Part shown: one piece after another, positions 1-7,567 of the stretch
How positions within the stretch are numbered: position 1 is the stretch's first letter
Layout: every line of letters begins with the position of its first letter
Assembly: GCA_964519615.1 (NCBI GenBank)
Contig: CAZFIM010000043.1
Span: 1-20,480, forward strand
Direction: 5' to 3'
Length of the DNA stretch: 20,480 nucleotides
Origin: CAZFIM01 sp964519615
Lineage (GTDB): Bacteria > Chloroflexota > Dehalococcoidia > GIF9 > UBA5629
Position numbers and translations under genes: made by a program
Notes under the pieces: generated by a model
Seen by the model: the letters and a program-made list of their open reading frames with translations, nothing else
Told to the model about the DNA's origin: nothing
The model's database searches: none

Positions 1-1
1 T

Positions 2-637
2 CAGATATCACACTATCCGTTAATGCTGTTCCCGTACACAAAATGGTATCAGGATGTCCGGCAAAAACGGGTAATACTTCCTTCTGCGCGCAGCGAAAGA
101 GCTGCATTCTATCTGATAAGCGATTATCTTACATCAAACGGATACAACCAGGCCAGCTGCTGGGATTTCAGGAAAACAAACTCAAACGGCTCACAATATA
201 TAACCTGTACGCGGGATGAAAATATCGGCATAGGCCTCAGCGCGTATACCAAAATCGGGGGATTGTTCTATGTCAATACTTTCTCACTGCAAGATTATAT
301 CGAACGTGTAAAAAGGGACTTTCCCATTGCAACCGGTATGACAATGCCTCTACAGCGGGTCATGAGGCGCTGGTTCATGCTGGCACTTTACCGCCTTCAT
401 GTTGAAAAAAGCGATTTTGAAAGCCGCTTTGGAGTGGCAACCGAAGAGGCAATGGGAAAAACACTGCGGATGCTCAAACTTTTTAATATTGCCAGGGAAT
501 ATAAAGACTATATTCAGGTCACACGGGAGGGAATGTACTGGCTTTCCGTCATGACAAAGACGTCTATGCTCTCTTTTCCGGCCAGATACTATGAAGAATG
601 TCTTCACACTGCCTGGCCCGGTAATTTTCAAATATAA
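2..637 (+). CDS. HemN/HemW-like radical SAM protein, C-terminal part (5' end outside window)
   Basis: The reading frame is open from the first bases of the window, so this is the tail of a longer gene; an ATG at 23 is internal, because the residues before it (QISHYPL) match the HISxYxL strand found just after the radical SAM barrel in HemN/HemW proteins. Also visible are the YxxISDYLxxxGYxQ helix region and ENIGIGLSAYTKIGGLFYVN, which corresponds to the family's 'GlGagAxSxxgGxxxxN' segment, followed by a winged-helix-like C-terminal domain. The CxxxCxxC iron-sulfur site would lie in the missing N-terminal half. HemN proper oxidises coproporphyrinogen III, HemW is a heme chaperone, and class C radical SAM methyltransferases share the same tail; the visible part does not separate these. 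It lies 17 bp upstream of cobI in the same direction, so it probably belongs to the same transcript. Family confident, exact role open. Confidence 0.8.
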   Translation, partial: QISHYPLMLFPYTKWYQDVRQKRVILPSARSERAAFYLISDYLTSNGYNQASCWDFRKTNSNGSQYITCTRDENIGIGLSAYTKIGGLFYVNTFSLQDYIERVKRDFPIATGMTMPLQRVMRRWFMLALYRLHVEKSDFESRFGVATEEAMGKTLRMLKLFNIAREYKDYIQVTREGMYWLSVMTKTSMLSFPARYYEECLHTAWPGNFQI

Positions 638-654
638 TTTGACGCGGAACATAC

Positions 655-1398
655 ATGACTAATCATAACCACAATACAAGCGAAAAAAGGGGCCGTCTTT
701 ACGGAGTGGGTGTCGGTCCGGGAGATCCTGAACTGCTCACTTTAAAGGCTCAGCGCATACTCTCACAGGTACCTGTTGTTTTCCTGCCTCAGAAGAGCGA
801 GCGGAGCAACAGCTTTGCACGTACCATTATCGAAGACTTAATCGATAGCGGGAGGCAAAAAGTTGAACCGCTTATCTTCCCCATGCATAAAGACCCGGAG
901 TTATTGCAGCCTTATTGGGACAAAGCAACTCAGAAAATCCACTCTTACCTTATCCGTGGATATGATTGTGCATTCATTACAGAGGGAGATCCTTTCCTCT
1001 ATGGTACGTTTATCTATATTTTTGCTCTATTTCAGAAACTTTATCCGGAAGTGTTTATTGAGGTTATTCCCGGCATTTCTTCCATCAATGCTGCCGCAGC
1101 AACAGCACAGCTTCCACTGGCCAGCAATCAGGATCTGGTAGCAATCATTCCGTCCACTTACTGTAGTGATGCAGATTCTCTACGCGATATACTGCTGAGG
1201 TTTGATACTATAATCATGCTTAAGATTCATAAGGTATTCGATAAAGTTCTGCAGATATTGGAGGAATTGAAGCTTGTAGAGCAGTGCGTCTATATAAAAA
1301 GATGCAGCACTAAGGAGGAAGAGATCATTAATGATATAAGAAAATTAAAAGGGGAAACGCTCGATTACCTTTCGCTTTTAATAGTAAGGAAGCAGTGA
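655..1398 (+). CDS. cobI/cbiL: Precorrin-2 / cobalt-factor II C20-methyltransferase
   Basis: SAM-dependent methylase that adds the C20 methyl group in corrin synthesis; here most likely acting on cobalt-factor II, since neighbouring genes are of the anaerobic type. The 247-residue protein has the tetrapyrrole methylase signatures in order: GVGVGPGDPELLTLKA at residues 17-32, EGDPFLYG at 110-117 and IPGISSINAAAA at 138-149. The spacing and the FLPQK segment after the first motif are typical of CobI/CbiL rather than CobM or CobJ. The ATG at 655 has only a weak ribosome binding site, but no better start exists before the first conserved motif. Its stop overlaps the next start (TGATG), indicating translational coupling with cobM. 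Length is normal for the family. Confidence 0.93.
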   Translation: MTNHNHNTSEKRGRLYGVGVGPGDPELLTLKAQRILSQVPVVFLPQKSERSNSFARTIIEDLIDSGRQKVEPLIFPMHKDPELLQPYWDKATQKIHSYLIRGYDCAFITEGDPFLYGTFIYIFALFQKLYPEVFIEVIPGISSINAAAATAQLPLASNQDLVAIIPSTYCSDADSLRDILLRFDTIIMLKIHKVFDKVLQILEELKLVEQCVYIKRCSTKEEEIINDIRKLKGETLDYLSLLIVRKQ

Positions 1399-2165
1399 TG
1401 CCAGCTAAAGTATTTTTTATCGGTGCCGGTCCCGGTGACCCCGAATTGCTCACGATTAAAGCTAAAAGCATTATTGAGCATGCGGATGTCATTATCTATG
1501 CCGATTCCCTCATTAATCCCCAGGTCTGTTCCTTTGCTAGAGCAGATGCGGCCGTTCACCGCAGCTCCTCCCTTAATCTGGAGGAAATCACTGAGATTAT
1601 AGTTAATGCAGTAAAGCAGGATAAACTTGTCGTCCGGCTGCAAAGCGGCGATCCTGCCATTTACGGGGCAATACAGGAACAGATGGCCGTCCTGGATGAA
1701 AAAGGTATAGAATACGACGTCATCCCCGGCGTAAGTTCTTTATTCGCAGCAGCCTCCGCATTAAAAGCTGAATTGACCATACCGGAGATATCCCAAACGG
1801 TTATCATTACCCGTATGGAAGGAAGGACTCCTGTACCAGCGCTTGAGAAACTGGAGAGCCTTGCCAAACATCAGGCCACTATGGCCATCTTCCTGAGCAT
1901 GTCGCTCCTCTGTGAAGTGGTGGCTGCTCTTCTTAGAGGAGGCTATACCCTCCAAACCCCTGCAGCGATAGTATATAAGGCAAGCTGGAAAGACGAGATC
2001 GTGATAAGAACCGATCTTGGAAACCTGAGCGAGCAGGCAGGCGATATGGGAATCAGTAAACAGGCGTTGATACTGGTAGGCAACTTCCTTAGTAAAAAAG
2101 CCGGAGAGAAGCGTTCGAAACTGTATCACAAGGAGTTCAAACATGGCTTCCGCCGATCCGCGTGA
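1398..2165 (+). CDS. cobM/cbiF: Precorrin-4 / cobalt-precorrin-4 C11-methyltransferase
   Basis: Methylates C11 of the contracting corrin ring using SAM. The 255-residue protein shows FFIGAGPGDPELLTIKA near the N-terminus, the CobM/CbiF-specific YADSLINPQV at residues 34-43, LQSGDPAIYG at 81-90 and VIPGVSS at 108-114. I chose the ATG at 1398, which overlaps the cobI stop as TGATG and has AAGGA upstream; a GTG directly before it would add one residue and cannot be ruled out. The 3' end overlaps the following cbiG-cbiH gene by 23 bp. Order and overlap place it in the corrin operon. Length is typical of the family. Confidence 0.94.
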   Translation: MPAKVFFIGAGPGDPELLTIKAKSIIEHADVIIYADSLINPQVCSFARADAAVHRSSSLNLEEITEIIVNAVKQDKLVVRLQSGDPAIYGAIQEQMAVLDEKGIEYDVIPGVSSLFAAASALKAELTIPEISQTVIITRMEGRTPVPALEKLESLAKHQATMAIFLSMSLLCEVVAALLRGGYTLQTPAAIVYKASWKDEIVIRTDLGNLSEQAGDMGISKQALILVGNFLSKKAGEKRSKLYHKEFKHGFRRSA

Positions 2166-4020
2166 ACACAGGATAGGAATCGTAGCCATAACAAAAAAAG
2201 GAGCAGCGCTGGGATGCAGATTGCACGGATTGCTGCACGGAAGCCATCTTTACCTGCCGGAAAAATTCGCTTGCCAGGAATCCTGCGATGCTTTCACCTT
2301 CGTTCCACCTGCACGGCATACTATAGAAGATATGTTCCGGCGTTACCGCCATCTGGTCTTGATCATGGCGGTTGGAACAGCGGTCCGTATGCTTGCTTCC
2401 CAACTCAAGAGCAAACTCGATGACCCCGGGGTTGTGGTTATCGACGAAGCGGGAACATTTGCCGTCAGCCTTCTCTCAGGGCACGTTGGGGGAGCAAATG
2501 AGCTGGCACAAAAGGTGGCAGATCTGTTATCCGCCCGGCCGGTAATAACCACTGCCTCAGATGTCAGTGGTACCATAGCGGTCGATCTGCTGGGAAAAGA
2601 GTTCGGCTGGAAACTCGTCTTCAGTAAAGATATTGCCGGACTTGCCGCAGACATCGTTAACGGCCAACCTGTAGCCGTGTATCAGGATGCCGGTGAAACG
2701 CACTGGTGGAAAGATAATAAACATTTGCCTGTAAATATTCATTTATATCATGACACCGCTGCTCTTGCAGCATCAAGCTGCAGTTCAACCATTATTATCA
2801 CGGATAAAATAGTCAGCGGTTTCGATGACTGTGTATTACCCCGTACCGTAGTCTACCGTCCTAAAAGCCTTGTAATAGGAACAGGCTGCAACCGCGGTAC
2901 AAGCGCTGATGAGATAGAAAAAGCCGTGCTCTCCTTGCTTGCTGAAAACAACCTCTCTGTCGATAGTATAAGAAACCTTGCCACCATCGATCTGAAAAAA
3001 GATGAGAACGGTTTACTGGAGTTCGCCGCTAAATACGGCTTGCCCATACACTATTACAGTAATGAAGAGCTCAGTAAGGTGACTGCTCCCTCCCCCCCCT
3101 CGCCCACCGTGCAGCAGTATACAGGCACCGGGAATGTTTGTGAGGCGGCAGCAATATTGAGCAGCGGCGATTGTGAGCTTATCGTTCCCAAAACCGGACT
3201 TAACCGGAAAATAACATTTGCCGTAACAAGAATTATCTTCGAAAAAGATGATATACCGGCTAGCGGCAAGCTGTTTCTTGTCGGGCTCGGCCCCGGCGAT
3301 ATCAAACACATGACCTTTCGAGCCAGAGAAGCTATCGAGTGCAGTGATGTTGTCGTCGGCTATGACTCTTATGTCAAGTTAATCGAGCCTTACCTCATCG
3401 GGAAAAAGGTCATCTCGACGGGCATGGGAAAAGAAGTGCAAAGGGTTAAAACCGCACTCGAACTTGCCGGCAGCGGCAAGGTGGTGGCGCTTTTATCCAG
3501 CGGCGATACCGGCATCTACGGTATGGCAGGACTTGTAGGTGAAGTCCTGAACCAACAAGCAGACAGTTCCGTCAACCTGGAAATCGTTCCCGGTATCCCG
3601 CTGCTGGCAGCCTGCGCTTCATTGCTCGGCAGCCCTATCACCGGTGATTTCGTTTCCATCAGTCTAAGCGATTATCTGGTCACGTGGCAAAAAATTGAAT
3701 CCAGATTGCGTCTTGCCGCACAGGGCGATTTCGTTATTGTCATCTACAATCCCAAAAGCAAAAAACGCCAGAATCAATTGACCAGGGCAACAAAAATTAT
3801 TTCACATTACAGGGCAGGCACAACTCCGGTGGGCATTGTTACAAACGCATATAGACAGCAGCAGAAAATTGTAACCACTGACCTTGCGCATATGCTGGAT
3901 TACGAAATCGATATGAATACCACAATTATTATCGGAAATTCATCAACATTCAATGTCGATGGACTGATGGTCACGCCTCGCGGTTATCAAAAGAAATATA
4001 ATCTCAATGCCGGGGTCTGA
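2143..4020 (+). CDS. cbiG-cbiH: Fused cobalt-precorrin-5A hydrolase and precorrin-3B/cobalt-factor III C17-methyltransferase (CbiG-CbiH)
   Basis: A 625-residue two-enzyme protein. Residues about 10-365 are CbiG, which opens the delta-lactone of cobalt-precorrin-5A and releases acetaldehyde: the SLLSGHVGGAN motif is at 109-119, the middle domain at about 130-240, and the CbiG C-terminal domain starts with GTGCNRGT at 246-253. Residues about 376-610 are a CbiH/CobJ methylase, which methylates C17 and drives ring contraction, with GLGPGD at 381-386, SSGDTGIYG at 452-460 and IVPGIP at 481-486. The ATG at 2143 has AAGGAG (2130-2135) seven bases upstream, and the gene starts inside the end of cobM. 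CbiG marks the anaerobic corrin pathway. The same fusion occurs in other bacteria, so it is not a frameshift artefact; the frame is clean across the joint. Confidence 0.94.
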   Translation: MASADPREHRIGIVAITKKGAALGCRLHGLLHGSHLYLPEKFACQESCDAFTFVPPARHTIEDMFRRYRHLVLIMAVGTAVRMLASQLKSKLDDPGVVVIDEAGTFAVSLLSGHVGGANELAQKVADLLSARPVITTASDVSGTIAVDLLGKEFGWKLVFSKDIAGLAADIVNGQPVAVYQDAGETHWWKDNKHLPVNIHLYHDTAALAASSCSSTIIITDKIVSGFDDCVLPRTVVYRPKSLVIGTGCNRGTSADEIEKAVLSLLAENNLSVDSIRNLATIDLKKDENGLLEFAAKYGLPIHYYSNEELSKVTAPSPPSPTVQQYTGTGNVCEAAAILSSGDCELIVPKTGLNRKITFAVTRIIFEKDDIPASGKLFLVGLGPGDIKHMTFRAREAIECSDVVVGYDSYVKLIEPYLIGKKVISTGMGKEVQRVKTALELAGSGKVVALLSSGDTGIYGMAGLVGEVLNQQADSSVNLEIVPGIPLLAACASLLGSPITGDFVSISLSDYLVTWQKIESRLRLAAQGDFVIVIYNPKSKKRQNQLTRATKIISHYRAGTTPVGIVTNAYRQQQKIVTTDLAHMLDYEIDMNTTIIIGNSSTFNVDGLMVTPRGYQKKYNLNAGV

Positions 4021-4022
4021 AA

Positions 4023-4106
4023 ATGAACACTATTGTCCTTATGAATAAAAGAGACTGCAGCACTCTACTCAGATATAGCATGATCAGAAAAGAGGCTCAC
4101 CGATGA
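4023..4106 (+). CDS. Small ORF (27 codons) overlapping the cbiA start; candidate leader peptide
   Basis: Between cbiH and cbiA there are 82 bases, and almost all of them are covered by an ATG-initiated frame encoding 27 residues (begins MNTIVLMNKR, ends RKEAHR). Its stop codon overlaps the cbiA start as ATGA, the same arrangement seen between real genes in this window. No clear ribosome binding site precedes its ATG, and I recognise no domain. It could couple translation from cbiH to cbiA, be a decayed gene remnant, or be chance. Coding status is uncertain. Confidence 0.25.
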   Translation: MNTIVLMNKRDCSTLLRYSMIRKEAHR

Positions 4107-5482
4107 AAGCGATCGTTATAGCTGGCACCACCAGCGGTGTGGGCAAAACAACAGTGGCCATTGCGCTGATGGGGCTATTGACCGGCTGCGGTCTCAAGGT
4201 CCAGCCCTTCAAGACCGGACCGGACTATATCGATCCCACATATCACACATGGGTCACAGGCAAGCCGTCACGCAACCTGGACTCATGGATGCTTCCTCAT
4301 AACTATATAGTGGAACTCTTCTATCGTGCTATGAAGGGCAATGATATCGCAGTAATAGAAGGAGTGATGGGGCTTTACGACGGACATTCGGCATGCAGCG
4401 ATGAAGGCAGTACAGCAAAGCTGGCCAAAATCCTTAACGCTCCCGTTATTCTGGTTATGGACAGCCGTAGAGGCGCACGCAGTATGGCGGCTATGGCTGC
4501 CGGTTACCGCGATTTCGACCATGATCTCCATATCGGAGGAGTTATCTTAAACGGCATAGGCAGCCACTCTCACCTTGCACTTTGCAAAGAGGCCATTGAG
4601 CACTATACAGACCTGAAAGTGCTGGGGTACCTCTCCCGCAATGAAGACCTTTCCCTCCCTGAACGATACCTGGGTCTTATCCCGACTGTAGAAGGATTGA
4701 CCGATAAAGAGCTTCTGGGCAAACTGCTTGCACATTGTAAAGACACCTTTGACCTTGATGGCATCCTCCAGCTCGCCGGGAAGACGGCATCCCCTCCGGT
4801 GGAGCCCGTGCTATTCCCCGCTACACCGCAACCGGTCAAAGCCGGTATTGCCATAGCCAAGGATAAAGCCTTTAGCTTTTACTATCAGGACAGTCTGGAT
4901 CTTTTAGAGGCATGGGGGGCGGAGCTCATAACCTTCAGCCCCATAGAAAGCGCTGACCTGCCATCGAATATATCCGGACTCTATATAGGCGGAGGATTCC
5001 CTGAGCTGTACGCTACAGAGTTGGCAGCTAACCATACCATAAAACAGGCAATAAAAAATGCAGTTGAACTGGGTATGCCTGCGTACGCTGAATGCGGCGG
5101 ATTGATGTATCTGGGTAAAAGCATCAAAGATGCCGCTAAGAAAAGCCATTCTATGGTAGGAGCCATACCTGTTTCCTCACGTATCGATGGCCCTCGTCTT
5201 AACCTCGGCTACCGGACAATTCAGGCACTGACCGATGGCCCCCTTCTATGCCGGGGTGAGACTGTCCGCGGACATGAATTTCACTGGTCGGTCATTGCGG
5301 ACAGCAAACTGTCCCCCAATGCTTACCGTATTATAGATAAAAAAGAACGGATTGAAGGCTTCCAGAAAAAAGGCCTTCTTGCCTCCTATATTCATTTGCA
5401 CATGGGCAGTTTCCCTGATATGGCCGTGCGGTTTATAGATAATTGCCGGCACTTTAGAGAAAGTCGGAAGTACACACTGTAG
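4103..5482 (+). CDS. cbiA/cobB: Cobyrinate a,c-diamide synthase
   Basis: ATP- and glutamine-dependent enzyme that amidates the a and c side chains of (cobalt-)cobyrinate. The 459-residue protein has an N-terminal dethiobiotin-synthetase-like domain with the P-loop GTTSGVGKTT at 8-17, the KTGPDYIDPTYH substrate loop near 38-49 and IEGVMGLYDG at 85-94. The C-terminal class I glutamine amidotransferase domain has YIGGGFPELY at 294-303, the nucleophile in AECGGL (Cys331) and a HLH pair at 431-433 as the likely catalytic histidine. Its ATG overlaps the stop of a 27-codon small ORF, with AGAGG a few bases upstream. It is the last corrin gene of this block; a 254-bp gap follows. Length and motifs are normal. 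Confidence 0.95.
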   Translation: MKAIVIAGTTSGVGKTTVAIALMGLLTGCGLKVQPFKTGPDYIDPTYHTWVTGKPSRNLDSWMLPHNYIVELFYRAMKGNDIAVIEGVMGLYDGHSACSDEGSTAKLAKILNAPVILVMDSRRGARSMAAMAAGYRDFDHDLHIGGVILNGIGSHSHLALCKEAIEHYTDLKVLGYLSRNEDLSLPERYLGLIPTVEGLTDKELLGKLLAHCKDTFDLDGILQLAGKTASPPVEPVLFPATPQPVKAGIAIAKDKAFSFYYQDSLDLLEAWGAELITFSPIESADLPSNISGLYIGGGFPELYATELAANHTIKQAIKNAVELGMPAYAECGGLMYLGKSIKDAAKKSHSMVGAIPVSSRIDGPRLNLGYRTIQALTDGPLLCRGETVRGHEFHWSVIADSKLSPNAYRIIDKKERIEGFQKKGLLASYIHLHMGSFPDMAVRFIDNCRHFRESRKYTL

Positions 5483-5736
5483 CCGGTTATAGGTAAAAAG
5501 CGGATAATATTATTATCGAGGAAAGGGTGAACAATAAATTCGGAACAAATAATGTTTAGCTTCAATCCATATGCTTGTACCGAAATGTCAGAGTTGCATT
5601 CACTATGCTGATGTGTTAGTCTGATGTAGATTTTGATAGATTTTTATAGTTACTGACAGATTCAGAGAATCGCACATCTTCGCCATTTACGTATCCAATA
5701 CTCGATATATACCAGACAATTGAGGAAACAGGTTAA
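5483..5736 (+). other. Intergenic gap between corrin block and heme operon; candidate control region
   Basis: This AT-rich 254-bp stretch is the only large gap in the first 16.3 kb and therefore the most likely place for the heme operon promoter. It contains two short inverted repeats: GATAAT-ATT-ATTATC at 5503-5517 and GATTC-AGA-GAATC at 5659-5671. Possible -35-like elements (for example TTGATA at 5633) lack a matching -10 at the usual spacing, so I call no promoter. No intrinsic terminator for cbiA and no cobalamin riboswitch box is seen. Confidence 0.3.
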
Positions 5737-6417
5737 TTGAACCAGGAGAGCCTTGTTAATATCCATGAAGCCAGCCGTATCCTTTGCGTCAGCGAGACAG
5801 CGCTGAGGCAATGGACGGATGAGGGTAAAATAAAGGCTTTTATCACTCCCGGCGGACACAGGCGCTATTCTACAGCGGAGCTGCAAAAATTCCTGACCGC
5901 ACAACCGAAGAGGCTGGGCGTAAAGGATCTGGCTCAGCAGTTGGAAGGAACTGTGGAAATGCTCAGGGAAGTCGCCCGTAAAGATACCACTTACACGTCA
6001 TGGTATAACGAACTCGGCAGGGAATCACAGGTGCAGATGGCAAGGTCAGGCAGAACCATTCTTGAACTGATAATCAGATATTTATCACAACCGTCAAGAA
6101 GAGAAGAATCATTGCGATCAGCCCGTAATACCGGCCGCGATATGGGCAGAATATTGAGTAAAACAGGACTGCCGTTGACCGTATCGGTAGAGGTTTTTCT
6201 CATGCATCGTGAACCTATCATGAATGCGCTCACCTGCATGTTGAAGGGGAAAAGAGCGTCCGGCAAGCGCGTTCTGGAAGCAATACCGCAGGTAACATAT
6301 ATTATGGATGAAACGCTGGTAGCTCTTGTGGCAGCGCATCAACAGCAGCAGAAAGACAGCAGCAATAACCGCAAGGAGGCACCCCCGCTTGATCTCGATA
6401 TCCCGTCTACTCTGTAA
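5737..6417 (+). CDS. MerR/excisionase-type DNA-binding regulator with helical C-terminal sensor-like domain
   Basis: First gene of the heme operon, 226 residues. Residues about 6-55 form a MerR/excisionase-like winged helix (VNIHEASRILCVSETALRQW, then the wing TPGGHRRYSTAELQKFL). After a linker, residues about 75-205 are predicted largely helical (ARSGRTILELIIRYL, ARNTGRDMGRILSKTGLPLTVSVEVFLMHRE) and resemble the RsbRD N-terminal/PucR-like helical domains that occur in sensory regulators; this is by eye, not by search. The C-terminal tail is polar and glutamine-rich. The start is TTG at 5737 with GAGG about 11 bases upstream; there is no ATG before the helix-turn-helix. It overlaps ahbC by 29 bp. 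The context suggests it controls tetrapyrrole genes, perhaps by sensing heme, siroheme or redox state; that is inference. Confidence 0.8.
   Translation: MNQESLVNIHEASRILCVSETALRQWTDEGKIKAFITPGGHRRYSTAELQKFLTAQPKRLGVKDLAQQLEGTVEMLREVARKDTTYTSWYNELGRESQVQMARSGRTILELIIRYLSQPSRREESLRSARNTGRDMGRILSKTGLPLTVSVEVFLMHREPIMNALTCMLKGKRASGKRVLEAIPQVTYIMDETLVALVAAHQQQQKDSSNNRKEAPPLDLDIPSTL
6373..6379 (+). promoter_or_regulatory. Strong Shine-Dalgarno fixing the TTG start of ahbC
   Basis: AAGGAGG lies nine bases before TTG at 6389, inside the 3' end of the regulator gene. The protein read from this TTG begins (M)ISISRLLCNTVSPGDGLRYG, which matches the conserved AhbC N-terminus, whereas starting further upstream would add an unconserved basic stretch. 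Confidence 0.8.
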
Positions 6418-7567
6418 TACAGTCAGCCCCGGAGACGGCCTTCGCTACGGAGATAAACTCTCGCGTACGGCAGGACTGGCATACAAACACGATATCAGAC
6501 CTGTTGTCGTCTGGAACTGTACGCGCCAGTGCAATCTTCATTGTGTTCATTGTTATGCCAGTGCCGATGCCAGCAAATCAGAAAATGAGATGGACAATTC
6601 CTCTGCTGAGGCTTTTATCGATGATCTGGCTGAATTCGGTGTTCCGGTCATTTTGTTTTCCGGCGGCGAACCACTGCTGAGAAAAGGGATTTTCAATCTT
6701 GCCCAGCATGCCCGCAACAAGAACATTCGTATAGCACTTTCCACCAACGGCACTCTCATTACAGAGAAAATAGCAAAAAAAATCTGTGACACGGGCTTTG
6801 CGGAAGTGGGGATAAGCCTTGACGGCATCGGATCTGACAATGACCGGTTCAGGGGTCAGACCGGCGCCTTCACCGCGGCACTTAACGGTATAAGGCTTTG
6901 TATCTCCTCCGGTATCAGGGTATCGCTGCGGCTGACTATAACACGCTTCAATTATCAGAACATCCCTGACATTTTCCGGCTGGTGGAAACAGAAGGTATC
7001 GACCGTGTTTGTTTCTATCACCTCGTTTATTCCGGGCGCGGCAGCACTATGCAAAAAGATGATATTACCCATCCGCAACGCCGGACTGTTTTGGATACTA
7101 TTTGCAGGTATACTCTCGAGATGTACCAGCGCGGCTTAAATAAAGAAGTACTCACCGTGGGAAACCACGCTGACGGCGTATATCTTTACCTCAAAATGCA
7201 AAAGGAAGACAGCTCTCGCGCCGCAGGCATACGAGAGCTGTTACGGATGAACGGCGGCAACAACTCGGGTGTTAAAATCGGTGCTGTGGACGATCGAGGC
7301 AACGTACACCCCGACCAGTTCTGGTGGCATCACTCTCTCGGCAATGTACTTCAACGCAAATTTAGCGAAATATGGAGCGATGCATCAGAACCGCTGCTAA
7401 ATGAGTTAAGGAACCGCAAAAGCCTGCTCACCGGACGCTGCGCCGGATGCCGCTACCTCGACCTTTGCAATGGAAACATGCGGATACGCGCCGAAGCAGT
7501 CAGCGGCAATATCTGGGCGCCGGACCCTGCCTGTTATCTTAGCGATAGGGAGATAGGAATAGAGTGA
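6389..7567 (+). CDS. ahbC: 12,18-didecarboxysiroheme deacetylase (radical SAM), alternative heme pathway
   Basis: Radical SAM enzyme that removes the C2 and C7 acetate groups from 12,18-didecarboxysiroheme to give iron-coproporphyrin III. The 392-residue protein has the AhbC-type N-terminus (SRLLCNTVSPGDGLRYG), the 4Fe-4S site C48-x3-C52-x2-C55 (CNLHCVHC), SGGEPLLRK and a SAM-binding strand STNGTLIT. A C-terminal SPASM-like cysteine cluster lies at 351, 354, 360 and 382. NirJ, the heme d1 homologue, and PqqE-like proteins share this architecture, but the adjoining ahbD and ahbAB and the absence of nirF/nirE-type partners favour AhbC. The TTG start lies inside the regulator gene. The stop overlaps the next start as GTGA. 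Length is typical (about 390). Confidence 0.9.
   Translation: MISISRLLCNTVSPGDGLRYGDKLSRTAGLAYKHDIRPVVVWNCTRQCNLHCVHCYASADASKSENEMDNSSAEAFIDDLAEFGVPVILFSGGEPLLRKGIFNLAQHARNKNIRIALSTNGTLITEKIAKKICDTGFAEVGISLDGIGSDNDRFRGQTGAFTAALNGIRLCISSGIRVSLRLTITRFNYQNIPDIFRLVETEGIDRVCFYHLVYSGRGSTMQKDDITHPQRRTVLDTICRYTLEMYQRGLNKEVLTVGNHADGVYLYLKMQKEDSSRAAGIRELLRMNGGNNSGVKIGAVDDRGNVHPDQFWWHHSLGNVLQRKFSEIWSDASEPLLNELRNRKSLLTGRCAGCRYLDLCNGNMRIRAEAVSGNIWAPDPACYLSDREIGIE

Noticed and set aside
3088..3105. Run of C residues in cbiG as a possible phase-variable or frameshift site
   Set aside because: The frame is intact through it, and the Ser/Pro-rich stretch before TGTGNVCEAAA is normal for the CbiG C-terminal domain.
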